64,000 nucleotides of DNA. It comes from Cynocephalus volans (taxonomy: Eukaryota; Chordata; Mammalia; Dermoptera; Cynocephalidae). How positions within the stretch are numbered: the stretch's first letter is position 1; each line of letters starts with the position of its first letter. The stretch is taken from the NCBI RefSeq assembly GCF_027409185.1, contig NC_084461.1, forward strand, positions 142,335,001 through 142,399,000, read 5' to 3'. This document shows, in pieces, positions 1 through 11,980 of this stretch. The position numbers and the translations under genes are program-made. Below the pieces are notes generated by a model. The model worked only from the letters and a program-made list of their open reading frames with translations, was not told the origin of the DNA and searched no databases.

Positions 1-2040
1 CCGTAAGGGAGTACTGCACAGACAAACCTTTTCTGTGCAATTTTTTCTTACTGTGGATAATTGAGAGCCAAGAAAATAATGAGATCCAAAGTATTTGGCA
101 AAAGAGGTCACAAAGAAGAGAGTATGAATTATAGTTTGAAAAACTATATTAAGTTGTTCACAGAAGATATGATCTTAATGTGTCATCTCTGCTGATAAAT
201 GACAACAAAAATCCTAGCACGGTATCTGGCAGCAGGAGGGTATCCTCAGATAGTGGTTGAGTGAGTGAATTTATTGAATGAACTACAGTAGTTGACAATG
301 GCAAGAGCAATGTCTATGGGAGCATGGATCAGGGAATGACTAACTGGGTACACTGTACAGTATGTTGCCTAGGCAGAGAAAGGTCAGGCAGGGAAGGGCT
401 TTTTGGGAAGAGAAAATAGCACTCGGGGCTATAGGAGAGAGACAGAGGATATTGAACCCCTCTCTTTCAGAATGGATGACGTTGGCTACATGTAGGTGAG
501 GCTTATATAGCCCTGATGTGTAATAGATGTAATGGATAATTACTGCTGTGCTGCTCAGAACTCTCCCTCTCCACAGACCAGTTTCAACTATGAAGTTCAA
601 GTGGAGAATGTCAATCACAGAATTCTTCTCCTCTGGCCACAATTAGTTGATCAGGACAATCAGCCTCTTGCCTGGGATGCTTTCCAATCTAGACATCAGG
701 GAAGATTCCTAGTCACCCTCTGGAGTGAAACTGTAAACACAAGTTTCCTTCTACATGGAGGAAGCTGGTTTGAGAGATTGAAGCCAAACACAGAGAGAAA
801 CATAGACAAGAGATGAAGATTGTACTGATGGATTCTGAATTCCTGGTTCCACATGACCCTAAGATCCCACTTCACTCTGTATTTTCCAATAAGTTCTCTT
901 TTTGTCCAAGCTACTTTCAAACAGGGTTCTATCACATACAACCAAGAGTCTTGATTAATCCATGTATTAGATTGGTATGGTTCGCACATGAAACACCAGA
1001 TATTTTCCACCTTGACCTTAAACACCCACAATTACCCTTAGTGGTTAGGGCAGAGAAGGCCAATATTAAAGTGTAAATATATTATCTTGGGATATGGAGG
1101 GAGTGGGAAGGAGAGAAACGTCAAGGCATCATCCATTCGCACCTCAGTGTGATTACATCTTTCACATAACCTAGCAGAGCTTCCTCATAGGGCCCTGAAG
1201 AGATAAAAATGGAAAAAGACTTTTTAATAGATGTGTACAAATAATGCTGAACACTGGGAAGAGGGGACCTCCACGTCTGTGTGCATGTGTGACGTGTGTG
1301 TGCCCACACCCTAGTAGAAGATTGGAGAAGGTCACCAAAAGAAGACCAGAGGCCTGTAAAAAATAAAAGTGACAGTTTTTCATAGGGTTGTTCTGTCACC
1401 ATAAACTTATTATTATTGTTGTAAATAATTACAATCTATTCTATATGTGCAAGTTATATTCACCTGAGAAATAAAAAATACATATGAAGGGATCTAAGAA
1501 TTACTTAAGCAATGGGAAGAATAATCAGGTATATGAGAATTGAGTTTTAGTTCTGGATGAACACTTTATTAGCTGGGTAATCTTTGACAATCTTTGAAAT
1601 TAAATTTTCTTATTTCTAAAATGTTGCTAATTTTTTCCTTTTCTACCTCAAAGGGTTTCTGTGACTGTCAAATATCAAAAGGGGCTGGTGGAGCACGGTA
1701 GTTAAAGACTTCACCTGTCATGGAAGGATTTACATATTTAATATTGATAAAGTAGAGTAAAAACCTCTAGTCCTGAATTTGAATTGAAGTATCAGCTTGA
1801 ATCCTGATGTATTTAATCTTTTAAAAAGTCCTAGTTCTGTCCATTTAAGTGACATAGAAACAATATTCAACCCAATAGCAATAAGCACCTGTAGCATGTA
1901 CTTATTGTGGTTTCTAAATGCTGTTTTCTATGGAAAGGAACCAGGTCTATCAACGACCACTGACATCATGTCAGAAGAACTCAGGGACCACTTCCTCATT
2001 TTAAGAAGTTCCTATGGCTAAAGATGGGTCAATCAGTAAA
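1..2040. other. Intronic/noncoding stretch, nothing recognised
   Basis: It should lie within the ATP10B intron downstream of exon D. Short ORFs at 532-816 and 813-1076 match no family I know and have no splice context. No clear repeat was identified. Confidence 0.5.
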
Positions 2041-3015
2041 GATAGCAACTGACCGATTTGACACACCTCACATATGTCTAAATTCATGAGGTCATATAGA
2101 TGCTAAAAAAAAGAAAAACTCATTGGATAACTTCGGAGGATGCTAAGGAACTGATTCATTATTTTGAAAAATGGTAAAACAAAAGGAAAGATTCAAACAT
2201 GTATCCTGCATTTCCTCTACAGAGAACACCTCAGAGTAACCAAACACCTGACAAGAAGAATTTTTTCTTTATAAATTAATTAGAATATCACCGTTTTGCA
2301 AATTCTATTGAATTAATGGATCTAAGCAACCGTCATCAATGACTATTAATATCAAAAAAAGACAACCAGATATTTTTGTGCCTAAAGATGGTAGCATATT
2401 GCATTTCCTATGAGGTAACATTGACATACACATGCACAAACACAAAATCTAACCTGAATCTGATTTAGGCACTAGATCCAACTACCACTTTATAGAAAAT
2501 ATAGAGGACAGGGAAACATGTAAAATAGTACCACAGGGAGACAATGCAGTCAAGGAAATCCAAACTATGGGAAATTTTGCAGGACAAACCACCTGTTTTA
2601 TTAAGCAATAAAAACTAAATATGCATAAAAAAAGGAATTGAAGAAATTAATCTCAATATTTGGCTTTATTTGGATCCTGATTCAAACAAACAAACTGAAA
2701 AAATTGACCCCCGATTTGAAAGTTGTTATCTCGGAATTATTGCTAATTTTTTTTGTACAATAAATAGTATAGTAATATATTTACAAAATCCTATCCTTTA
2801 GCGACACATATTGAAGTTTACAGATGAAATGTGATGTTGAAGATCTGCTTCAAAATAATTTGCAGAGTTGAGGGTGGGAATATAGATAAAACAAGACTAG
2901 TCATGACTTGATTAATGAGATTAGGTGATCATTACGTAAAAATGTATCATATTATTTTCTCTAGTTTTGTTTATACTTGAAAGTTTCCATAATAAAAAGT
3001 TAAAAAACAAAACAA
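2040..3015 (+). mobile_element. Old L1 (L1M-type) 3' UTR remnant
   Basis: AT-rich sequence ending in 'gaaagtttccataataaaaagtt' style text followed by an A-rich (aacaaaac) tail, typical of ancient mammalian L1 3' ends. The 5' boundary is uncertain. Confidence 0.5.
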
Positions 3016-3034
3016 AACAAAACTTTGCCTGAGT

Positions 3035-3210
3035 TTAAATCTGAACTCAGTGAATTGCTAGCAGGGTTACTTCACTGCTCGTCTCATTTGTCAAATGGGA
3101 TGATAAAAGGACCTATCTCATAGGGTTATTTGTGAGGAGTAGAAAGAAATAACAGGTATAGAACACTCAGAAGAACTGACCATGGCACACAGTGTGTGCT
3201 CAATCAAGTT
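3035..3210 (+). mobile_element. MIR SINE relic
   Basis: Shows the MIR core order: gttacttcactgc, then 'tcatttgtcaaatggg', 'cctatctcatagggtta' and 'gtgctcaatcaa'. Diverged, without a TSD I could define. Confidence 0.7.
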
Positions 3211-3403
3211 ATTTATTGATATCACTTGTCGTTATTATATATTGTTATGTAGTACCATTTTAAAAGAATCCTAGTGAATGCGATCTGTGCTCAACATTTA
3301 AGCAGTGATCCACAGGTAGAAAGCACTAAGTATCATTCTTAAAGGAAGTTTGGAACAATCTGTCAGGAGCAGGTCCTATTACAAAATCCACCAGGAAAGA
3401 GGA

Positions 3404-3825
3404 TGTAGTGGATTGAATTATATCCTCCCCAAACTCACTGGAACTTGCACTGTGTCCCCCAAGTTTTATATATTAGACACTTAGCCCCCACTGTGACTGT
3501 TTAGAGGGTGGGAAATCCTATTATGGTAATTGTAAGGTAGAGCCTTGAGGAGGTGATTGGATTGTAGGACCATACTGTAGCAAATGGATTGAAAATGGTG
3601 GTTGGGGCATGGTTCTGAGGGCTTTAAAAGAAGAGAGTCTGTCTCTCTCTTGTTCTCTCTGCTTCCACTATCTTGCAATGTGAGACCCCTGGGGCACTGT
3701 GGCCACCGCCAGATGGACTTTGGACTTCCCAGCCTCAGAAACTGTAATCAATAAACATCGTTTTTCTTTTTAAATTACCCAGTCCCGTGTATTTTATCAT
3801 AAGCAACAAAAAATGGACTAATACA
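3404..3825 (+). mobile_element. Solo MaLR-type LTR with 5-bp TSD
   Basis: 422-bp LTR beginning TGTAGTGGATTG and ending GGACTAATACA. It contains an AATAAA signal (near 3750) and the usual end 'aaattacccagt...'. Flanked by perfect GAGGA duplications at 3399-3403 and 3826-3830. It belongs to the same subfamily as the LTR at 58981-59393. No internal retroviral-like sequence remains, so it is a solo LTR produced by recombination. Confidence 0.8.
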
Positions 3826-4162
3826 GAGGACTTTTCTCTGGTTCTCAGGGCAGGCAAGGCAGCTTCTTTTCACTACACTCGAGGTTTGTAATCACTGAAC
3901 TGGGATGGTGATAAATTTCTCCCTACCAGACCTCCACTCTTTGTCAGCAAAATGATCCTCTATCTAAATATGTTAAAATCAGTGCACACTTTCACTGCAG
4001 AGAATCCAAGCTACAGCATTTTTTCCTAATTGAGCAAATGGCTTAAAAGCACTAACCGTAGGTGGAATGCAAGCTGGTTAAAAGTGAAACTCAGTGAAGA
4101 ATTTTTAACTTGAGCAATAAACAAATAAGCACGATGATTACATTAATCAATGATGTCCTAGG

Positions 4163-4345
4163 CCAGTGCCTTTCAAACTTTAATGTGCACATGAATCACC
4201 TGGGGATTTTGTTAAAATGCAGATAGTGGTTCAGTCTGGGTTGGGGCTTGAGATTTTGCTTCTCTGACTAGCTCTCAGGGGAGGCTGAAGCAGCTAGTCC
4301 ATGGATCATACTTGGTGTAGCAAGTTCCCAGTTGACACTGAGAAA
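4163..4345 (+). mobile_element. MER5A-like hAT DNA transposon remnant
   Basis: Contains the recognisable order 'cctttcaaactttaatgtgcac', 'gaatcacctggggattttgtt', 'aaatgcagat', 'tgagattttgcttctctgac' and a terminal 'gtagcaag'. Nonautonomous and inactive. Confidence 0.75.
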
Positions 4346-5200
4346 TGATCTGACACGTGCTTCGGTAGGACTGAGGCTTCAAGGATTTGGGTAATAGATA
4401 GCCAGAAACATATTTAATCTGAAATACTAATTGGAAGAATTTATTTTCAATTCTTTGGCTTTGGTAACTGTTTCATTAACCAAATGAAACACATGTTCAT
4501 TTTCAGGTGTTAAATTCCTAGGCTAAAACCCTTTTAAAAAAGAGGTTTCAGGTATCAGAATGTCGTCAAAGAGAAAAATGAATGATTTAATTTTCTAATA
4601 GAGTTCTCTTGCCTGCTGGGCAGACCTTAGCATAGTTAATTTTGTCTTCCTTCTCTTTCCCCCTTTATTTCCAGCAATGGAAGTGGGAATAAATATTTTA
4701 AAAACAGGTCAATACTTTTGTGAATTCAAAGATGGCCCATCATGATAATGTTTCCAACTGAAAAAAAAAAATCAGCTTGGTGCAAGTTGAATTCTGAGAA
4801 AAAAATTTGAAACTAACTCTTTAGCAACCTTGAGAATGCAGTTTCATGGGAGGAGAGGGTCTTTCATATTTATAATCTAATTTGACCTTAGACAGGAAAG
4901 GGAAGAATGATTTGCCTAAGCTATGAGGGTTGTCAGCTTGGCTATCACTCTTCACCTGTTGTGATCATATCTGCACCACAATCCAGGTTAATATTTTCCA
5001 AAAATTCCATAGAAATGTTAACAAGTATTTTTGCTGAAAACTGGTTCTGAGGTTAAATAAGTTTGGTGAGCTCAGGGTTAAAAGGAAGTTTAATAGGCCT
5101 GTTGATTCCAGGTCATCTCAGAGACAGGAATATGCTAACGTACCTTAGAACTCCAAGAGGGGTAAAAAGGACACAAGCTTCCCAGTCTGACTTGACCATG
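4346..5200. other. Noncoding stretch, nothing recognised
   Basis: AT-rich intronic DNA without a family I can name. Confidence 0.4.
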
Positions 5201-5378
5201 GATCATGTTTTTCTTTTTCTTTTTTTTTTTTTTTTGTCGTTTTTTCGTGACCGGCACTCAGCCAGTGAGTGCACCGGTCAGTCCTATATAGGATCCGAAC
5301 CTGCGGCGGGAGCGTCGCCGCGCTGCCAGCGCAGCACTCTACCAAGTGCGCCACGGGCTCGGCCCGATCATGTTTTTC
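5201..5378 (-). mobile_element. tRNA-derived SINE with 13-bp TSD (element 5214-5365)
   Basis: Read on the minus strand it begins GGGCCGAGCCCGTGGCGCAC, with A-box-like TGGCGCACTTGG and B-box GGTTCGGATCC. A short unique tail (ACTGACCGGTGCACTCACTG) follows, then GAAAAAACGAC and poly(A). The perfect TSD GATCATGTTTTTC lies at 5201-5213 and 5366-5378, which shows L1-mediated retrotransposition. The family resembles colugo-type tRNA-derived SINEs as I recall them. The GC-rich insert in the anticodon region (GGCGACGCTCCCGCCGCAG) is striking. Confidence 0.85.
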
Positions 5379-6640
5379 AAGAACTGTCTCCTGCTATAAA
5401 TGTCTGGCAGATTCTGCCTTGGGAAATGCTTGTCTAGGGGAGCTGGGACAAAGTATGTCGTACTGGCTTTGAATTAACAGAATATAGTAATCTCTCATCA
5501 TCCACAAGAAGGTGAAAATGGGTGTGGGTATATGTGTGAGTGGAGAGGTTCTAGAAATCTCTGTGATTAGTAAAAACACTTTTGGCAAGGTGAAGATCTC
5601 ACAGACAATAGAGGTCTAGAGGGAAAACGAACAAAAGCTGTTAATACTTATTATTAAAGATGTTAAAATTCCAAACAAACCATATTTGTAGGTGTTCAAA
5701 ATCTTTTCTGAGATAATTGGTGAGATTTGCCCTTTCTGAGCCTCAGAGTTTTTATCTATAAAATGGGCACAGTAATGGCCACCTAACAGGGTTGTTGCAC
5801 GTGCTAGAAGAAACAATGCACGCAAAGAACCAGCACATAGTAAGAAGCACATAGATGGCAGTTTTGTTCTCATTATCGTGATGGTATTTTTTGGAAGTAC
5901 TTGAGGTGGGTGGTGCCTTCTTTTTGTTCTACAGATTTTCAGGTATATGGTGGTAGGTTCATATCAAAATCTTCTGGGGGAACATTTTCAAAATATGTAT
6001 CCTCAGGCCCCTACTCGTCCTGGTGAATTGTCAGTTAGTGGCAGTAATAGGGTAGGATGCATGTGTGTTTTTAGAAGCTTCCTCTGTGGTGATTATGATA
6101 CATCCTGAACACCTGTAATTTGCTGCAAATCCCTGAGTGGAGATCCCACCCCTCCTGCAGTGGTTCTGGGATATATTCCTCAGAATTAAAAGCTTTCTGT
6201 CGTTAAATGTTTAGAAATGCTACAGGCTAGTACCTGGCCCTTCTCCTGCTTGGGGCTTATGAAAGTATCAGATAATTTCTGTAGTACATGGTATTTGAAA
6301 ACTTGTAACCTATTGACTTCTGATCTTATTTGGCCTTGCAACATTTGTTTTTCTTGCAACTCAACATCTTTTTTCGACACTTTTGAGAAATACAATAGTA
6401 CAGAGTTAGCTAGAAGTGAGTTCTATCCATATTCTGAAAGCCTTTTGCACTGAAGATATCAGGGAGCAGCAAGGTAGCAAAGAGCAGCCAAAATTCCTCT
6501 TCCCCAGGGAGTGGGCTGAACCTATTTTATTCTTCCTGCCACCTGCTACTTATATGTGGAAAGAATATTGACATGATAAATGCATGCTTTCAAGTACACA
6601 CCTTTGGGTACACTCAAGGTGGCAGGCAAAGGACCAGGAG
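5379..6640. other. Noncoding stretch, nothing recognised
   Basis: Intronic DNA, possibly with a weak MIR-like piece near 5740-5850 (bases 'gggcacagtaatggccacctaacagggttg'). Confidence 0.4.
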
Positions 6641-6644
6641 AGGC

Positions 6645-6850
6645 GCTGCTGCAGACTGTAAGAGCCGAGGCTCTGGGCAAACCTGGCTTTAAACCTGGCT
6701 CAGTGACATTGGGCAGGTTACATGACCTCTCTGTGCCCCAGTTTCCTTATGTGTAAAGCAGAGACAATAATAGTACCTATCTCATTGGGTTGTTGTGAGG
6801 ATAGATGAGATAATCATGCAAAGCCCTTAGGAAGGGCTCAAGATAAGTTT
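6645..6850 (+). mobile_element. MIR SINE relic
   Basis: Good MIR match: 'ctctgtgccccagtttcctt', 'tacctatctcattgggttgt' and 'gaggatagatgagataat'. Followed by a short ATT repeat. Confidence 0.8.
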
Positions 6851-6972
6851 ATTATTATTATTATTGTTATTGAAGTGAAAAAAACCTCACAAGCAAAGTG
6901 AGAGAGAGAATGCAGAACCCTGGAAAATTTCAAGCTCATAAAACTCTCCTTCCTTTCACATATGAATTTACC

Positions 6973-7635
6973 TCTTTTTTTTTTTTTTTTTTTTTTGTAA
7001 GTCATCTCACAATTACCCTGTTAGAATTCAGGGTTACAGTTTGAGAGACATTATTAAATTTAGCACTAGAGTGTGAATGACCCTTTCACCTGACTCTTCT
7101 ACCTAGTTAAATCTTAAACTATCTGACTAATTAATACGCAACAAACAGTTTGGGAGCTGCTGCCAAACACAAAAAGAAAAATCACTGGTTGAAACACAAC
7201 AACACTGAAATGACTGCCCAAGCGAGAGTAAAACAACTTGAGAATTGTGAAGAGGATGTTGGAGCGAGGAAGCTAAAGGGGAGATTTGTAAACAAATATG
7301 AGTTTACAGCTCCCAGAATTTTTAAAAAATACAAAAAGAAAAGAAAAAGAGAAAAAGAAGAAAAAAAGAAAGAAAGAAAGAAATGGAATACAGTAGAAAG
7401 TCGCAGAGTGCCTTGCTTGTAGTCAGGCTAAGGTCGCGCACACACACACACACACACCTTCACATGTGCATGTGCATGTGTGTGTGCATAATATGTACTT
7501 CTTATTGTGAGTTATGGTTAAAAAGGTTGGAAAGCCTCTGGTTAAGAGGGCAGGTCACAGGGCCCTGAGCCCAGAAATAGATTGTTATTGCTTATTTAGA
7601 ATGACATTGTGAACATAGACATGTATTACTTTGTT
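6973..7635. other. Poly(T), purine-rich and CA-rich low-complexity intronic stretch
   Basis: T(22) near 6973-6994, an AG-rich run at 7330-7385, and CA/TG dinucleotides at 7438-7490. No gene seen; the 7150-7422 ORF is made by the purine run. Confidence 0.6.
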
Positions 7636-8078
7636 TTCTGATGCTTATAACAGAATATCTGAAACTAGATAATTTGCAAAGAAATGAAATTTATTTCTCA
7701 AAGTTTCGGACACCAGGAAGCCCATGGTCCAGGGGCGCATCTGGTGAGAGAGACTTCTTCTGGGTAGGAACTCTCTACAAGGTCCCATGGTGATGCAGGC
7801 AATCACATGACAAGGATGGCAAGAGCTCTCTAATTTGCTCACTTGCTCTCCCTATAAAACCATCAGTGCTCTTCCTATGACAACCCACTAAACCATTAAC
7901 TTATTCCTCCATGACTAGATTAATCCACTCATGAGAGCATGGTCCTCACGATCCAATCTCCTCTTAAAGTTCTCACCTTTCAAATATCATAGTCAGGTTT
8001 CTCACCCTCCTAACATGGTTACAATGGGGATCAGGCTCCAGTGAGTCTGGGGAGGACATTCAATCCATGGCAGACCAG
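7636..8078 (-). mobile_element. MaLR (MST/MLT-type) LTR remnant
   Basis: Plus-strand text 'ttgttttctgatgcttataacag', 'aaactagataatttgcaaag' and 'ttaatccactcatgag' is the reverse complement of MaLR LTRs. Diverged; ends approximate. Confidence 0.7.
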
Positions 8079-8744
8079 ATCTCACCTTGCCTTTTTGTGA
8101 ACACTGGGCTGATTCATGAATGTGGCAGGGACAAGCCAAGGAGAGAAAACACAGAGACCAAGCCCCAATTTAGTGATTGACTCAGAGCCTGGAGACCAGC
8201 GGGTGGGCTGCTGATGGCAGTGTGGTTTCCATTTCTAGTGGTGGCAACTGCAGCCCCAGCAGCAGCAATAGTTACCATTTATTGTGCATCTGCTAGGTAC
8301 CAAACCTGATATTTCATTCTTTACTTTCCTTATCCCATTTGAATCTCACAGTAAAACTATGGGATAGCTATTATTATTCCCATTGTAAGGATGAGAAAGC
8401 AGACTTCTGAGGACTGAATCAATCATGCACAAAGGCTTTTATAAGAACTGTTTATCAAGTACTTGGAGAGAGGCAAGGTGAGGTATGATGAGCTGTCTCC
8501 TTTTCAGAAGTTTCATCTACAAAACTGAACTCCAGCTTATGAGGCTCTCTGAGGAGTGAAGCATCTGTGTTCTTTCTCCTAAATCCCCTGACTCATGCAG
8601 TTTCTCCCCAGCCAAAGGCTGGCAGAGTGAAGGAAAGATCAGAATTTTATTCTTTTTCTATAGATAGAGAAAGGTACCATATTGGAGATCAGGAATATCA
8701 TACCTAGTTTCAGTCAGTTAACACACATTGTTTGAAAGTTATCG

Positions 8745-8975
8745 ATTTTAATACTAATTATTTACTATGCTAAGTAATTCGTGTACCTATCATTTAGTCT
8801 TCAGAATTACCTTATAGAGAGGATACTATTTTTGTCTTCATTTTCCACGTGAGGGAACTAAGATGTGAGAGGGTAATAACCTGCCTCAGGTGAGACGGCT
8901 AATAGGTGGTAGGACTTGGGCCTTGAACCCGGCTCTGTCAGACCCCACAGCCTGAGCTCTTAACCAGCAAACAGT
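8745..8975 (-). mobile_element. MIR SINE relic
   Basis: Reverse-strand MIR, seen as 'cctgcctcaggtgagacggc', 'ccttgaacccggctctg' and 'cctgagctcttaacca'. Confidence 0.7.
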
Positions 8976-9565
8976 AATCATTTCTCCATGATGCCCGAGG
9001 TACCACTTATGCATATGTGGGGATTCAACAAAAGTGTCAGTGATTGCTCCCTGTCTTCAAAGAGGTTTTAGTACTACCAAGAAGGTAAGGTGTATGCAAA
9101 TGGAAAAATAGTTAATAATTCCTTGCTGCAGTTCAGGAGGGTCAGAGGAAGGTGAGAAAAGATTCATGAAGAGAAAGATTGCTGGTGCTGAGCTGGGCAG
9201 AATGAGAGGACTGGATGAGCACAGAAGAGTGGGTTGGTCCCAAGGGTGAATGAACAGACGTTAGATTCCTTGGGTTTGAGCAGACAGCAGTTTCTTTAGT
9301 TGGAGAGAGTGGGTCCCCATTTAGTAACTCTGAGGCCCTCAGCAAGCTATTTAAGTTTTCTAAACCTCAATTTAGTCATCTGTGATATGGGGCTTATACC
9401 CGTCTGAGAGGTTGTTGGGAGGATTAAGTGTATCTGAAGCGCTTATGAAAAGGAGGCATCCATTACTTTCCCCTCCACCCACCCACCAGGCTGTTTGATT
9501 TCCCGGTAGAGTGGGCTTGCTTCCTCCCTCTGTCCTTACCACCGAAGGTCTGAGAAGAGCCCTAC

Positions 9566-9770
9566 CTGCTGTGAGAAGCCCTTCACAACACGCCTTTGTT
9601 TGAGGTTTGTCTCTCCATCCAAGTTGGCGGTTTCCAGGTGGCAGATCCCGCTGGGGTTCGAGGAAAAGAGGAGGAGTATGTCTGCTGGGATGATCTCATT
9701 GCATTTCATTTGGATAAAGTCTCCCACATGCACATCCTTCCAGCGCCTCTGCACGTATTTCTGCTCTTTT
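9566..9770 (-). CDS. ATP10B: ATP10B exon D: start of actuator domain with DGET motif
   Basis: Shared exon of 205 nt. It contributes one base to the split Arg codon (161 with exons A+B, 129 with exon C) and then 68 complete codons. The acceptor reads ttctttctcccacccaag|A and the donor CAGCAG|gtaggg, giving a phase 0 exit. It encodes [26 protein letters not shown] and [14 protein letters not shown] (212-215 in the A+B form) is the actuator-domain loop that drives dephosphorylation of the aspartyl-phosphate intermediate in P4-ATPases. The exon ends VVKGFSQQ, exactly where recalled human ATP10B continues with EVQFEPELF. No following exon was recognised between bases 1 and 9565, so the next intron is probably at least 9.5 kb. 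Confidence 0.94.
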
Positions 9771-10384
9771 CTTGGGTGGGAGAAAGAAGGGGTCTGAGTG
9801 AGTTTTAAGTTTCCTCAGAAAATTAATGGGTGAATAGAGGAAGGTTTCCCCTGTACTTAAGTCTGTCCCAAGTCAGCCTGTCATGACATTACTCTGTATT
9901 CTAATTTTCCTCAAATGACCACCATCATAATCTCTCTAGAACAGCTGGGCATGATCTATAGGATCCCTCTAGTAAAAGATCTGTCCTCATGATCATTTAG
10001 AATTTTGATTGACTGCTGGGCCTTGACCAGGGGTACTGTGGTCAGCCCTGGCTTCCCAGAGGGAAAAAAAATTTAAAGGAGAAGGTAACTATACTGTTGT
10101 TTTAATGGGGTACTCTTAATATACATTCTTTATGAGAATAGCCAGTTATCACCAAGAAACCAGGGTTTCAAGGCACTACGATACAGAAAAGGCTGTTCTT
10201 GATTATCAGTAGGAGAGTGGCGGTAGGAAAGATGAAGAAATTGTCTAGGAAGATCTGGAGCAGTGCTGAAATGGAAAACTCTGGGCAGTTGGGAAATTAG
10301 GAAGAAGGCACCAGGAACTTCTATAGGATGGGACATCTGACAAAGTTATGCACTTTACCTTCCTATCCAATTTGTTAAGCTCAG

Positions 10385-10610
10385 ATAACAGTGGCAGTAA
10401 TAATGGCAAATTTAGCATTTCTAATGTGCCAGGCACTGGTGTTAATTACTAGTTCATTTACTTGCATTGTAACTCACTGGAGTAGATATTATCATACCCA
10501 TTTCACAAATGAGGAGAGTGAGGTTCGAAGAAAAATGTCTTAGTCTTACAAAAACTGAGCTGGAACTTGAGTCTAAGTCCAACTACATGCCAAAGCCCAC
10601 CGTTTTCACT
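10385..10610 (-). mobile_element. MIR SINE relic
   Basis: Reverse MIR: 'tgtgccaggcactggtgtta', 'cccatttcacaaatgagga' and 'ctgagctggaacttgagtc'. Confidence 0.7.
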
Positions 10611-11980
10611 GCTCAGATATACTACCTGCTCCAAAACATTCCCCTCTCTGTGTAGCCTTGGCTTTTGCACCTCCAGTGAAAGAACTTCCTGCTCCCCCAG
10701 GCAGTACATTCCATTTTCAAAGAGCTCTCATTTCTGAAAGACTTCCTTCTGCCGAGCCAAATATTTAACCGGTTTTGCTCTTCCAGGTAGTGGGGTGTAT
10801 TCATCTTTCACCATTCTTTAAATATTTCACAGCACTCGTCAGGTGTTTCATGAAGCCTTTTGGACATGTCAAGTCAAGTTTAACTTTCCAAGTGTCCTCA
10901 ATTATTCCTTGTGTAACATAAGTTTCTAGAGGTGTCCTGGAGGTGTGGGTTCTTCTAAGGCTGTGTTTGGAAATCTCTTCAAATGGGAGATTTGGAACCA
11001 AACCAATATTCCCCATGGGGTCTTTTGAAATGAGCCCTGCTGGCTTGGAGCTGGGTGCCCAGGCCTGCAGAGGCTGGCTCTTGCTGTGGTCCTGAGCCCC
11101 TCTGGGCATGTTACTGCTTCTGTTTCTGTTGGAATCTGAGCTGTCTTGGGCATGACGGGTACACTCTTCCATGGAGAAAAAGACATAAATGGAATCCACT
11201 TTTCTTCTTGGACTTCACAAAACTCCCTGAGGAGGATGAGGGGTTTGGTGTCTTCCTTTCTTTTGGGGGGCTCTCTGGAAAACCCAGACAAGTCCTGCTA
11301 AGATCCCATCTTCCTGGTCATAAAAGATCCTTCCAGAGGACTCCCCCAACCCCCTGAAATGAAGGTGCTTTCATTTGGAAAGCCAAAGAAAGATCTGATC
11401 AGAGTCTATAAAATCATGAGGGACATTAGAATTGGGGAGCAGCCTTGTAACTCGAAAGAACCACGGAGTTCTGTAGCAGTTCAACCAATCTGTTGGCCAT
11501 ACGCATCATCCAAATGACTATTGAGATCACTTCTGAGTATTTCAAGGGCAATGTGTATGTAGCATTTTAGTAATAATTCTTCCTCACCTGCAAAAGCATC
11601 TGAAAGGTTTCTGAGCACTTTTCTTTAGCCTCTATGCTTCTGCTCTGCTCCATATCACTTTTTTTCCTATGGAGGATAGGGGCAGTAACCTTATGCTTGT
11701 TTCCCTGTGTCATTTTGGAAATGAATTTGTTTATTTAACAACCTGTTTGTTTATTTATCCAGTCAGGGTGGGCACTCTCCTGCCAAGAGTACCATCATAA
11801 CTGTCAAACACTTGCGATCTTTCTGCTGAATCAGGGGATGATATTTTTTTTCCTCAAAGCCATTCTGGGAATACCTGTTAAATACCCAAGTATAAGGCTA
11901 CTTAAAGGCATTAGAATGTGTTGTATTCCGTATGAGAAAAGGAATTTCATAGCATGAAGGAGGAACTGGTTTTCTATTGA
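10611..11980. other. Noncoding intron stretch, nothing recognised
   Basis: Several overlapping ORFs on the minus strand (10801-11291) share no recognisable domain and lack splice support. Left unannotated. Confidence 0.4.

Noticed and set aside
532..1076. Two plus-strand ORFs of 94 and 87 aa
   Set aside because: No domain, no splice signals, overlapping opposite-strand ORF; probably chance.
10801..11357. Minus-strand ORFs of 132 and 121 aa with a plus-strand shadow
   Set aside because: Different frames of the same bases with no family match and no exon boundaries of the right phase for ATP10B.
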